NCBI GenBank assembly: GCA_019409045.1 | Contig: DXVG01000154.1 | Coordinates: 1 to 5,127 of the forward strand | Reading direction: 5' to 3' | Source of the DNA: Clostridiales bacterium | Lineage (GTDB): Bacteria; Bacillota; Clostridia; Christensenellales; Aristaeellaceae | DNA length: 5,127 nt | Shown: piece by piece, positions 1 through 5,127 of the stretch | Position numbering within the stretch: position 1 is the first letter of the stretch | How the letters are laid out: each line of letters opens with the position of its first letter | Program-made: the position numbers and the translations under genes | Notes under the pieces: model-generated | Seen by the model: only the letters and a program-made list of their open reading frames with translations | Told to the model about the DNA's origin: nothing | Databases searched by the model: none

Positions 1-84
1 AGAAACCTTGTTTGCAGGCTCGCTTCCTTGTCTTGCGGGCTTTCTCAACGCCCTGACAGTCTGTTGACTTTGTCAACATCCTGA
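1..84. other. Upstream flank without a callable gene
   Basis: One plus-strand frame is open from base 1 to a TGA at 82-84, directly before the terminator stem. The other two plus frames stop at 54-56 and 65-67. The 27 residues read in the open frame are Ser/Leu-rich and low in information, with no recognisable motif. This could be the last codons of a gene cut off by the contig edge, but it may equally be the 3' untranslated region of an upstream plus-strand gene. I do not call a gene here. Confidence 0.3.
62..78. repeat. Perfect 7-bp inverted repeat with TTT centre
   Basis: TGTTGACtttGTCAACA is a perfect inverted repeat of two 7-base arms around three T residues. It lies six bases before the stem of the intrinsic terminator. 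As RNA it forms a small hairpin next to the terminator hairpin. As DNA it has the size and symmetry of a dimeric repressor operator (a winged-helix type such as MarR would fit). No promoter is visible right beside it, so the role is open; the symmetry itself is certain. Confidence 0.5.
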
Positions 85-119
85 GCGGACGCGCGAATTT
101 TCGCGCGTCCGCCTTTTTT
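85..119 (+). terminator. Strong intrinsic terminator of the upstream unit
   Basis: A perfect 12-bp GC-rich stem (85-96 with 101-112) closes a four-base ATTT loop, and six T residues follow at 114-119. This is a textbook Rho-independent terminator for plus-strand transcription entering from left of the window. It insulates the ABC operon from upstream readthrough, so the operon needs its own promoter, which is found about 50 bases further on. Confidence 0.92.
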
Positions 120-171
120 CGACGCATGCAGCCCTGCCTGCACTTTTTTTACGATTCAAAGACAAAATCAA

Positions 172-199
172 TTGAATTTTTCAAAAAAACTGGTATAAT
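172..199 (+). promoter_or_regulatory. Sigma-A-type extended -10 promoter of the ABC operon
   Basis: The -10 hexamer TATAAT (194-199) is a perfect consensus and is preceded by TG one base upstream (191-192), making an extended -10. TTGAAT at 172-177 serves as -35 (four of six consensus bases) with a 16-bp spacer. Transcription should begin near 205-207, giving a leader of about 100 nt before the ATPase start. Two short AT-rich palindromes, TCAATTGA (168-175) and TTGAAtttTTCAA (172-184), overlap the -35 and could be an operator, though such symmetry is common by chance in AT-rich DNA. Confidence 0.82.
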
Positions 200-220
200 A
201 TACAACATAGGTTATCCGTT

Positions 221-274
221 ATGGAAAAAACAGACAAACAAATAACCAAAAATGAAGCAAGCAGCCTCGGGTGA
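221..274 (+). other. Possible 17-residue upstream ORF in the operon leader
   Basis: An ATG about 15 nt after the predicted transcription start opens a short frame, MEKTDKQITKNEASSLG, ending in TGA at 272-274. It is in the same frame as the ATPase gene and separated from it only by this stop. The upstream SD is poor (AGG at 209-211, about 9 bases before the ATG). The peptide has no run of one amino acid of the kind seen in classical attenuator leaders. It may be chance, or a regulatory leader peptide whose translation would open the hairpin at 264-292. Confidence 0.2.
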
Positions 275-292
275 AAGGCGTTCTCCCGGGGC
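264..292 (+). other. Hairpin in the operon leader, just before the SD
   Basis: GCCTCGGG (264-271) pairs with CCCGGGGC (285-292), eight pairs including one U-G, around a 13-nt loop. The stem ends five bases before the ATPase SD (GGAGG, 298-302). CTCC at 283-286, partly inside the 3' arm, could instead pair with GGAG of the SD (298-301), so two mutually exclusive pairings are conceivable. The alternative pairing is only four base pairs, so a switch is speculative. Confidence 0.35.
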
Positions 293-307
293 AGATCGGA
301 GGTCTCA

Positions 308-1429
308 ATGAGCGTCGGGATTCGGATTCAAAACGCAGTCAAGCGATATGGAGACAAGACCATCATACCAAACCTGTCCGCGCAGATACGCAACGGCGAG
401 TTTTTTACGCTGCTGGGGCCGTCCGGCTGCGGAAAGACCACGCTATTGCGCATGATCGCGGGCTTTAATACGATCGAGGGCGGCGATTTCTACTTCAACG
501 ACCGGCGCATCAACGATATGGACCCGGGCAGGCGCAACATCGGCATGGTGTTTCAAAACTACGCCATCTTCCCGAACATGACCGTGCGCAAGAATGTGGA
601 ATTCGGCCTGAAGAACCGCGGCCTCGCGCGCGAGAAGATACGCAGCGAGGCGGAGGAGTTCATGCGGCTCGTGCATGTGGACGAATACGCCGATCGCATG
701 CCCGACCGCCTCTCCGGCGGCCAGCAGCAGCGCGTGGCGCTGGCGCGTGCGCTGGTCATCCGCCCGGACGTGCTGCTCATGGACGAGCCCCTGTCCAATC
801 TGGACGCGAAGCTGCGCGTGGAGATGCGCACGGTCATCAAGGGCATACAGCGCGATGTGGGCATAACCACCGTGTACGTCACGCACGATCAGGAGGAGGC
901 CATGGCCATCTCGGACCGCATCGCCGTGATGAGCGAGGGCGAGATCCGCCACATCGGCAGCCCCAAGGCCATCTATCAGCGGCCCGCGGACCTGTTCGTG
1001 GCCACATTCATCGGAAAATCCAACCTGCTCAAGGCGGAGCTTCTGCGCGACGAACAGGGCTATCGCATCCGCATGGGCAACGGCTACAGCGTGCCCGTGC
1101 CGGACATCGCGCAAAATGCCGGCGAGGGCGGCCAGATCGTGCTCTCCGCGCGGCCGGAGGAGCTGCTGGTACATACGGAGCTGTCGGACGAGGGCGTTGG
1201 CGCGGTCATCAAAGACAGCGTGTTCCTCGGCCTGAATACGCACTACTTCGTGGAAATGGACACCGGCGAGCAGGCCGAGATCATTCAGGAATCCCGCATC
1301 GATTCCATCCTGGAGCCGGGCACGCGCGTGCGCCTGACGCTCAACGCCGCGAAGCTCAACGTATTTGATGAGAAGAGCGGCCGCAGCCTGATGCGCGGCA
1401 TCCACAACGAACTGGAGGTGAACGCGTAA
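308..1429 (+). CDS. ABC transporter ATP-binding protein with TOBE domain (PotA/FbpC-like)
   Basis: This is the cytoplasmic ATPase of the importer, expected to act as a homodimer driving transport through the permease encoded next. All nucleotide-binding motifs are intact in 373 residues: A-loop Tyr14, Walker A GPSGCGKT (37-44), Q-loop Gln83, signature LSGGQQQR (135-142), Walker B VLLMDEP with catalytic Glu160 (155-161), D-loop SNLD (163-166) and switch His193. Residues from about 280 (ARPEELLV) to 355 form a C-terminal TOBE-type region, as in the PotA, FbpC, PhnT and MalK group; the total length is normal for that group. The ATG at 308 has SD GGAGG at 298-302, five bases upstream, and the protein begins directly at the first beta strand. 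It is the first gene of a three-gene operon. The substrate cannot be told from the ATPase: iron, polyamine, phosphonate and sugar-phosphate systems use very similar subunits, so no symbol is given. Confidence 0.95.
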   Translation: MSVGIRIQNAVKRYGDKTIIPNLSAQIRNGEFFTLLGPSGCGKTTLLRMIAGFNTIEGGDFYFNDRRINDMDPGRRNIGMVFQNYAIFPNMTVRKNVEFGLKNRGLAREKIRSEAEEFMRLVHVDEYADRMPDRLSGGQQQRVALARALVIRPDVLLMDEPLSNLDAKLRVEMRTVIKGIQRDVGITTVYVTHDQEEAMAISDRIAVMSEGEIRHIGSPKAIYQRPADLFVATFIGKSNLLKAELLRDEQGYRIRMGNGYSVPVPDIAQNAGEGGQIVLSARPEELLVHTELSDEGVGAVIKDSVFLGLNTHYFVEMDTGEQAEIIQESRIDSILEPGTRVRLTLNAAKLNVFDEKSGRSLMRGIHNELEVNA

Positions 1430-3082
1430 ATGAGGGTCAGGCACAAGCGGGACATATGGACGGTAGTGGTGTATATACTGCTGGCGCTGTTTATCGTGTT
1501 CTTCATTTATCCGTGCGTGCGGCTGTTGTGGGAGGCGTTCTACACGGAGGAATCGGGCTTTACGCTCGAGGCGTTTACGCGCTTTTTCTCCAAGAAGTAT
1601 TACTACTCCACCATATTCAACAGCTTCAAAGTCTCCGCGGCGGTGATGGTGATCTCGCTGCTGCTGGGCATACCGTTTTCCTACTTCTACTCCTTCTACA
1701 AGATCAAGGGCAGGAAGGTCCTGTTCGTGCTGGCGCTATTGTGCACCATGTCCGCGCCGTTTATCGGCGCCTACTCGTGGATCATGCTGCTGGGCCGCTC
1801 CGGCGTGATCACCAGCTTTCTGGAGAGCATCGGCATAGAAATAGGCTCCATCTACGGCTTTGGCGGCATACTGCTCGTTCAGTCGCTCAAGCTGTTCCCG
1901 CTGGTCGTGATCTACATGAACGGGGCCTTCCAGGACATCGACAGCAGCCTTCTGGAGGCGTCGGAGAACCTCGGCTGCAGCGGCTGGCGGCGCTTTTTCA
2001 GGGTCATCATGGGCCTGACCGCGCCCACGATACTGGCGGCGGCGCTGATCGTGTTCATGCGCGCATTTGCCGACTTCGGCACCCCCGCGCTGATCGGCGA
2101 GGGCTACAAGACGTTCCCGGTGCTGATCTACGATTCCTTCCTGAGCGAGGTGGGCGCGGACTACAACTTCGCCTCCGCGGTCAGCGTGCTGGCCATCGTG
2201 CTCACCGCGGCCGTGTTCCTGGTGCAGAAATACGCCACCTCCCGCTTCAAGTTCACCATCAACTCCATGCACCCCGTGCAGAGAAAGCAGCCCAAGGGCG
2301 TTCGCGGCGTGCTGATGCATGTGTACTGCTACCTGCTCATCGCGGTGGCGCTGCTGCCTCAGCTCTACATCATCCTGGATTCCTTCCGGGACTACAAGGG
2401 CCAGGTGGCGCAGTCGACCTACTCGCTGTCCAACTATGAAAACGCCATCCGCAAGCTGCTGGGCAGGTCGGTCAAGAACACGCTGGTCATCTCCATCATC
2501 ACGCTGGCGGTGATCGTGGTCATCGCGGTGCTCATCGCCTATCTGGTGGTGCGGCGGCCAAGCCCGCTCAGCCACTCGGTGGACACCATCTCCATGCTGC
2601 CCTACATCATGCCCGGCGCGGTCATCGGTATCTCGCTGATCATCGCCTTCAACACAAAGTACTTTTCCCTGACGGGCACGATGACGATCATGGTCATTGC
2701 GCTGGCGATACGACGAATGCCGTACACCAGCCGCTCAGCCACAGCAACGATGATGCAGATACCAATCAGTACGGAGGAAGCGGCCATCAGCCTCGGCGCG
2801 TCGAAGCTCAAGACGTTTGTCAGGGTCACCATCCCGCAGATGACCAGCGGCATCGTCTCCGGCGCGATACTGAGCTTTGTGTCGATCATCACGGAGATGT
2901 CCAGCGGCATCTTCCTGTACAACAACTCCACCATCACGCTGACGCTGAGCACATACAATGCCATCACACTGGGCTCCTACGGCACGGCCAGCGCGTTTGC
3001 CACGGTGACGACGCTTCTGACCATCGTCTGCCTCGTGCTGTACCTCGTCTGTACGCGTGGCTCGGAAAAGATGAGCATGTAA
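1430..3082 (+). CDS. Fused two-domain ABC transporter permease (FbpB/AfuB/PhnU-V-like)
   Basis: This inner-membrane protein forms the whole translocation pore in one chain. Its 550 residues contain two BPD_transp_1-type halves, each with about six hydrophobic segments. Approximate spans are 11-30, 66-86, 98-120, 141-163, 198-214 and 247-266, then 296-316, 351-374, 386-406, 414-427, 470-490 and 520-541. Each half has the cytoplasmic EAA loop that docks on the ATPase. The first is degenerate (E176-A-S, G182); the second is canonical (E450-A-A, G456, then IPQ). A hydrophilic Lys/Arg-rich linker at about 267-295 joins the halves. Fused permeases of this length are typical of ferric iron/AfuB-like importers. 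The ATG starts on the base after the ATPase TAA; its SD GGAGG (1414-1418) lies inside the upstream gene with an 11-nt gap, implying translational coupling. An alternative is a separate pair of permeases, but no stop or second start signal breaks the frame. Confidence 0.94.
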   Translation: MRVRHKRDIWTVVVYILLALFIVFFIYPCVRLLWEAFYTEESGFTLEAFTRFFSKKYYYSTIFNSFKVSAAVMVISLLLGIPFSYFYSFYKIKGRKVLFVLALLCTMSAPFIGAYSWIMLLGRSGVITSFLESIGIEIGSIYGFGGILLVQSLKLFPLVVIYMNGAFQDIDSSLLEASENLGCSGWRRFFRVIMGLTAPTILAAALIVFMRAFADFGTPALIGEGYKTFPVLIYDSFLSEVGADYNFASAVSVLAIVLTAAVFLVQKYATSRFKFTINSMHPVQRKQPKGVRGVLMHVYCYLLIAVALLPQLYIILDSFRDYKGQVAQSTYSLSNYENAIRKLLGRSVKNTLVISIITLAVIVVIAVLIAYLVVRRPSPLSHSVDTISMLPYIMPGAVIGISLIIAFNTKYFSLTGTMTIMVIALAIRRMPYTSRSATATMMQIPISTEEAAISLGASKLKTFVRVTIPQMTSGIVSGAILSFVSIITEMSSGIFLYNNSTITLTLSTYNAITLGSYGTASAFATVTTLLTIVCLVLYLVCTRGSEKMSM

Positions 3083-3088
3083 ACAGGG

Positions 3089-3107
3089 TTGAAGCCTGCG
3101 GGCTCAA
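3089..3107 (+). other. Small intercistronic hairpin between permease and binding protein
   Basis: TTG (3089-3091) and AGCC (3093-3096) pair with GGCT (3101-3104) and CAA (3105-3107), giving seven pairs with one bulged A and a TGCG loop. There is no T run, so it is not a terminator. It lies in the only spacer inside the operon (50 bases). Such hairpins can protect the downstream message from decay and so raise receptor output; here that is inference only, and the stem is short. Confidence 0.35.
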
Positions 3108-3132
3108 AATAAGAAAAGGAGAGATTACCAAG

Positions 3133-4182
3133 ATGAAGAGAATCCTGAGCATTGTACTGATCGCCATGCTGCTGTTGACCAGCGCCGCCTTTGCGGAGGA
3201 AAAGCCCTCCTGGGTGCGCGATGACCCCAGTTCTATCGGTGATCGAATCGTCGTCTATTCCACGCTGGACGATCCGCAGCAGGCCACGGTGGAGAACATC
3301 TGGTATCAGTACTATCCCGACTGCACCATTGAGTGGATTTCCGATTCCGTGGGCAAGCTCATCGCCCGCGCTCGCGGCGAGATCAACAACCCGCAGGCGG
3401 ACATCATCATGGGCGGCCTGTTCGAGTCCGACGGCACGGTGTATCACGATGTGCTCCAGCAGTACACGCCCACCATCTCGGACGAGCTGAGCAAGATCGA
3501 TCCCTACGGCTACTACACGTTCTTTGACGTGCAGTACATGGCGCTGGTGGTCAACGAGGAGCTCGAGGCCGAGCTGGGCCTGGACATCCAGGGCTACGAG
3601 GACCTGCTCGATCCGGCGCTCAAGGGCAAGATCATACAGGCGGATCCCGCCGCGTCCTCCTCTGCCTATCGCCAGTTCCATACGATGCTGGCGCTGATGG
3701 GCGATGAGTTTGGCGACGACAAGGCGTGGGAGTATATCGACAACCTCATTGCGAACTGCGACGGCGTGATCACCACTTCCTCCTCGCAGGTGTTCAAGAG
3801 CGTCATCAGCGGTGAGTATGTGGTCGGCCTGACCTACGAGAACATCGTTGAAATGCAGATCACCAAGAACGGCGCGGACAACATCCGCCTGGTCTATCCG
3901 GAGGAGGGCAACACCGCCTGCGCGTCCGGCGCGGGCATGATCAAGGATTGTCCGCATCCCGAGGCTGCTGCGGCGTTCATGGACTTCTGCGGCTCCGCGG
4001 ATTATCAGCTCGCCCGCTCTGAGGAGAACTGCGCGCGCGGCACCAACACCACCATCAAGTACGGCAACTACCCGGACGACAGCGAGCTCGGCCTTGTCGA
4101 GATCGACTGGGAGTGGCTCGGCACGCAGAAGGAAGCCCTTCTGGAGAAGTGGACCGACCACTGGGCGCAGTTTGCGGGCTGA
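3133..4182 (+). CDS. Secreted solute-binding protein of the ABC importer (AfuA/FbpA/PhnS-like)
   Basis: This is the extracytoplasmic receptor that delivers ligand to the permease. Residues 1-21 are a type-I signal peptide: Lys2-Arg3, a hydrophobic core of Ile/Leu/Val/Met, and an AFA cleavage site before Glu22. No lipobox cysteine is present. The mature part resembles the SBP_bac_6/COG1840 group: the first strand has VVYSTLDD (40-47), a Ser-rich ligand-loop candidate follows DPAASSSAY (171-179), then TSSSQVFKSV (215-224) and GLTYEN (232-237), then the usual late VYPEEG (254-259) and an Ala-rich helix. Its 349 residues are normal. The group includes receptors for ferric iron, hexose phosphates (AfuA) and aminoethylphosphonate (PhnS). 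The Tyr-Tyr pair that binds iron in FbpA is not evident near GLTYEN, so iron is not supported directly. The mature protein has six cysteines (64, 209, 263, 273, 286, 300), many for an exported receptor. The ATG has SD AAGGAGA at 3116-3122. It is the third operon gene, 50 bases after the permease. Confidence 0.9.
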   Translation: MKRILSIVLIAMLLLTSAAFAEEKPSWVRDDPSSIGDRIVVYSTLDDPQQATVENIWYQYYPDCTIEWISDSVGKLIARARGEINNPQADIIMGGLFESDGTVYHDVLQQYTPTISDELSKIDPYGYYTFFDVQYMALVVNEELEAELGLDIQGYEDLLDPALKGKIIQADPAASSSAYRQFHTMLALMGDEFGDDKAWEYIDNLIANCDGVITTSSSQVFKSVISGEYVVGLTYENIVEMQITKNGADNIRLVYPEEGNTACASGAGMIKDCPHPEAAAAFMDFCGSADYQLARSEENCARGTNTTIKYGNYPDDSELGLVEIDWEWLGTQKEALLEKWTDHWAQFAG

Positions 4183-4224
4183 TCCACAGCGCGCGATTGA
4201 TGCCATCCGGCATGTAAACCTGCC

Positions 4225-4254
4225 TGCGGGGCTTCGCCGATGCGAAGCCCCGCA
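4225..4254. other. Perfect 13-bp hairpin after the binding-protein gene, no T run
   Basis: TGCGGGGCTTCGC (4225-4237) pairs perfectly with GCGAAGCCCCGCA (4242-4254) around a CGAT loop, 42 bases after the stop codon of the binding protein. No T tract follows on either strand, so it is not a standard intrinsic terminator. Likely roles are protection of the operon mRNA 3' end or assisting the terminator further down. The structure is certain from base pairing; the function is inferred. Confidence 0.6.
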
Positions 4255-4282
4255 TCCACTCACAGGCACACAACGCTTCCTC

Positions 4283-4320
4283 CGCCGCGCGGCTCAACCT
4301 GCGGTTGAATCGCGCAGGCG
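4283..4320. other. Long interrupted hairpin in the intergenic region
   Basis: The core is a perfect inverted repeat, TCAACC (4294-4299) with GGTTGA (4303-4308) around TGC. It is extended by a two-by-two mismatch, five more pairs (4287-4291 with 4311-4315), a bulged A at 4316 and four more pairs (4283-4286 with 4317-4320). This makes 15 pairs in a 38-base unit. It lies between the 13-bp hairpin and the T-tailed terminator. It could be part of a structured 3' UTR, or the inner palindrome could be a DNA operator. Confidence 0.45.
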
Positions 4321-4327
4321 CCGCGTC

Positions 4328-4361
4328 AACGAACGCGCCATTTACGGCGCGGGCGTTTTTT
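4328..4361 (+). terminator. Intrinsic terminator of the ABC operon
   Basis: CGCGCC (4334-4339) pairs with GGCGCG (4346-4351) around an ATTTAC loop. Below a two-by-two mismatch (AA/GG), AACG (4328-4331) pairs with CGTT (4354-4357). Six T residues run from 4356 to 4361. It ends about 180 bases after the binding-protein stop, so the operon transcript would carry a long, heavily folded 3' UTR. Confidence 0.75.
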
Positions 4362-4369
4362 GTTACAAT
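4341..4369 (+). promoter_or_regulatory. Probable promoter of the XRE regulator, overlapping the terminator
   Basis: TACAAT (4364-4369; five of six consensus bases) is preceded by TG one base upstream (4361-4362), an extended -10. TTTACG at 4341-4346 matches four of six -35 bases with a 17-bp spacer. Transcription would start near 4376, leaving a leader of about 43 nt before the XRE start. The -35 lies in the terminator loop and the -10 directly after its T run. Without this promoter the regulator would depend on readthrough. Confidence 0.6.
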
Positions 4370-4418
4370 AATGGCACGGACAGCGCGCGTCCCAGAGATC
4401 ATACGGGAGGAAACGCTC

Positions 4419-5111
4419 ATGGAATTGGGTCACAGGATACTTTCGCGCCGCAGGGCGCTGGGGCTTACGCAGGAACAGGTGGCCCAGCGGCTGGGCGTCA
4501 CGCCGCAGGCCGTCTACAAGTGGGAAAAGGACATCGCCTGCCCGGACGTCGCGCTGCTTTCGCCGCTGGCGCGGCTTTTGCAAACGGATGTGAACAGCCT
4601 GCTCGCGTTTCACGATTCCCCCTCGCAGGAGCAGATCGCGGAAGTGGTCAACGCCGTCTCCAACTGCGCGATGGAGGAGGGCGGCGTGGAGGCCGCGTTC
4701 GCAAAGGCGCGCGACGCGTTGCGCGAGTATCCCTCCAGCGCGCAGCTCCACCTGTCGCTGGCCGCCGTGCTGGAGGGCGTGCTCAACCTCTGCGGCGCGG
4801 ACGAGCCGGAGCGCCGGCGCGAGCTGGACGACATGTACCGCTTTGCCACCGCCTCGGGCGACGAACGCATCCGCGCCACCGCGCAGAGCATACTGGTCAT
4901 GCGGCTGATCAAATCCGGCGCGCTCAACGAGGCGGAGACCATGATCGACGCCATGCCGGAGGCGCCGCCTGTGAAGTGGCCCTATCAGGTACAGCTCCTG
5001 CGCGCCCGCGGCCAGCTCGACGACGCGGCCGCGCTGCAGGAGAAGCACATATTGGTCGACGCCAGCGCCCTTGGAAACGCGCTGATCGTGCTGATTGACA
5101 TGGCGATGGAG
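4419..5111 (+). CDS. XRE-family helix-turn-helix regulator, 3' end missing
   Basis: This is a cytoplasmic DNA-binding regulator of the HTH_3/Cro-CI class. Residues 4-62 form the domain: RRRALGLTQEQVAQRLGV is helix 1 to helix 2, VTPQAVYKWEKDIACPDV (27-44) the recognition helix and following turn, and LLSPLARLLQTDVNSLL the closing helices. After about residue 68 the chain is alpha-helical and Ala/Leu-rich, with helix pairs resembling TPR-like sensor regions (for example 90-120 and 168-205); no ligand domain is recognised. The ATG at 4419 has SD GGGAGG at 4405-4410, eight bases upstream. At least 231 genomic residues are present; the frame stays open to 5127, but bases after 5111 are adapter, so the last five apparent residues (LSLIH) are not real. 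It is separated from the ABC operon by a terminator and has its own promoter. Control of the operon is possible but nothing in the sequence shows it. Confidence 0.85.
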
Positions 5112-5127
5112 CTGTCTCTTATACACA
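5112..5127. other. Untrimmed Nextera/Tn5 mosaic-end adapter
   Basis: The last 16 bases, CTGTCTCTTATACACA, equal the first 16 of the 19-base Tn5 mosaic end CTGTCTCTTATACACATCT used in tagmentation libraries. The natural Tn5 outside end has A rather than T at position 4, and the natural inside end diverges after CTGTCTCTT, so this is the synthetic hybrid. It sits exactly at the sequence end. It is library adapter left in the assembly, not a transposon in the organism. Confidence 0.95.

Noticed and set aside
207..225. DtxR/IdeR-type iron box at the operon transcription start
   Set aside because: TAGGTTA (208-214) matches one half-site, but the other half fails: about 10 of 19 positions agree with the consensus, too few to support an iron regulator.
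443..1444. Long minus-strand open frame opposite the ATPase gene
   Set aside because: It is rich in His, Ala, Arg and Leu with no domain, as expected for the reverse complement of a GC-rich gene. The plus-strand ATPase has every catalytic motif.
4225..4254. Calling the 13-bp hairpin the operon terminator
   Set aside because: The stem is excellent but no T tract follows on either strand; the hairpin at 4328-4361 has the T run.
2977..4269. 430-codon minus-strand open frame opposite the binding-protein gene
   Set aside because: It covers a gene with clear signal peptide and family motifs, has biased composition and no SD or domain, and crosses the intercistronic spacer and the 13-bp hairpin.
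4094..5098. Plus-strand frame running from inside the binding-protein gene through the intergenic region into the XRE gene
   Set aside because: It reads across an intrinsic terminator, is dominated by Arg, Gly and Ala, and is out of frame with the well-supported HTH protein.
4326..5126. Minus-strand 266-codon frame over the XRE gene
   Set aside because: Its start codon and first residues (MYKRQ) come from the adapter sequence, and it is the reverse of a gene with a clear HTH domain.
5112..5127. Genuine Tn5 or other transposon end
   Set aside because: The sequence is the synthetic mosaic end, not either natural Tn5 end; it sits at the very edge and no transposase gene is present.
1..5127. 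tRNA, rRNA, CRISPR array, phage or toxin-antitoxin modules
   Set aside because: No cloverleaf, no regularly spaced repeats and no such genes were seen. The only lone regulator has no partner gene within the window.

Overview
The window looks like one end of a draft or metagenomic contig from an uncultured, fairly GC-rich bacterium. A Clostridia-type Firmicute is my best guess (inference). Reasons: AT-rich sigma-A-type promoters and strong Shine-Dalgarno (SD) sequences sit between GC-rich genes, the housekeeping-type ATPase is of the PotA/FbpC class, and a short XRE regulator follows. The secreted binding protein has an ordinary signal peptide and no lipobox, which is unusual for a classical Gram-positive. 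No taxonomic marker gene is present.

Layout. Bases 1-120 hold the tail of an upstream unit: no callable gene, a small palindrome at 62-78 and a very strong intrinsic terminator at 85-119. An AT-rich stretch follows, carrying a good extended -10 promoter (172-199) and a leader of about 100 nt with a 17-codon in-frame upstream ORF and a hairpin. Then comes a compact three-gene ABC importer operon, all on the plus strand: ATPase (308-1429), a fused two-domain permease (1430-3082, starting on the base after the ATPase stop) and a periplasmic-type solute-binding protein (3133-4182). Bases 4183-4418 are non-coding and rich in structure: two hairpins, an intrinsic terminator at 4328-4361, and a promoter overlapping that terminator. 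The promoter serves an XRE-family regulator starting at 4419, which runs off the end.

How it works. The three operon genes make a complete type-I importer: a secreted receptor, a single polypeptide with both membrane domains, and a presumed homodimer of the ATPase with TOBE regulatory domains. The family (AfuA/FbpA/PhnS-like receptor, fused FbpB-like permease, PotA/FbpC-like ATPase) includes ferric iron, hexose-phosphate, aminoethylphosphonate and polyamine importers, so the substrate cannot be fixed here. The receptor lacks an evident Tyr-Tyr iron-binding pair, and no clear Fur box is seen, so the reflex label 'iron transporter' should be treated with care.

The last 16 bases (5112-5127) match the Nextera/Tn5 mosaic-end adapter and are not genomic. 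The final five residues of the XRE reading frame (LSLIH) are therefore an artefact. I found no convincing undescribed system. The most useful observations are the adapter, the substrate ambiguity, the non-lipoprotein receptor, and the overlap of terminator and promoter before the regulator.
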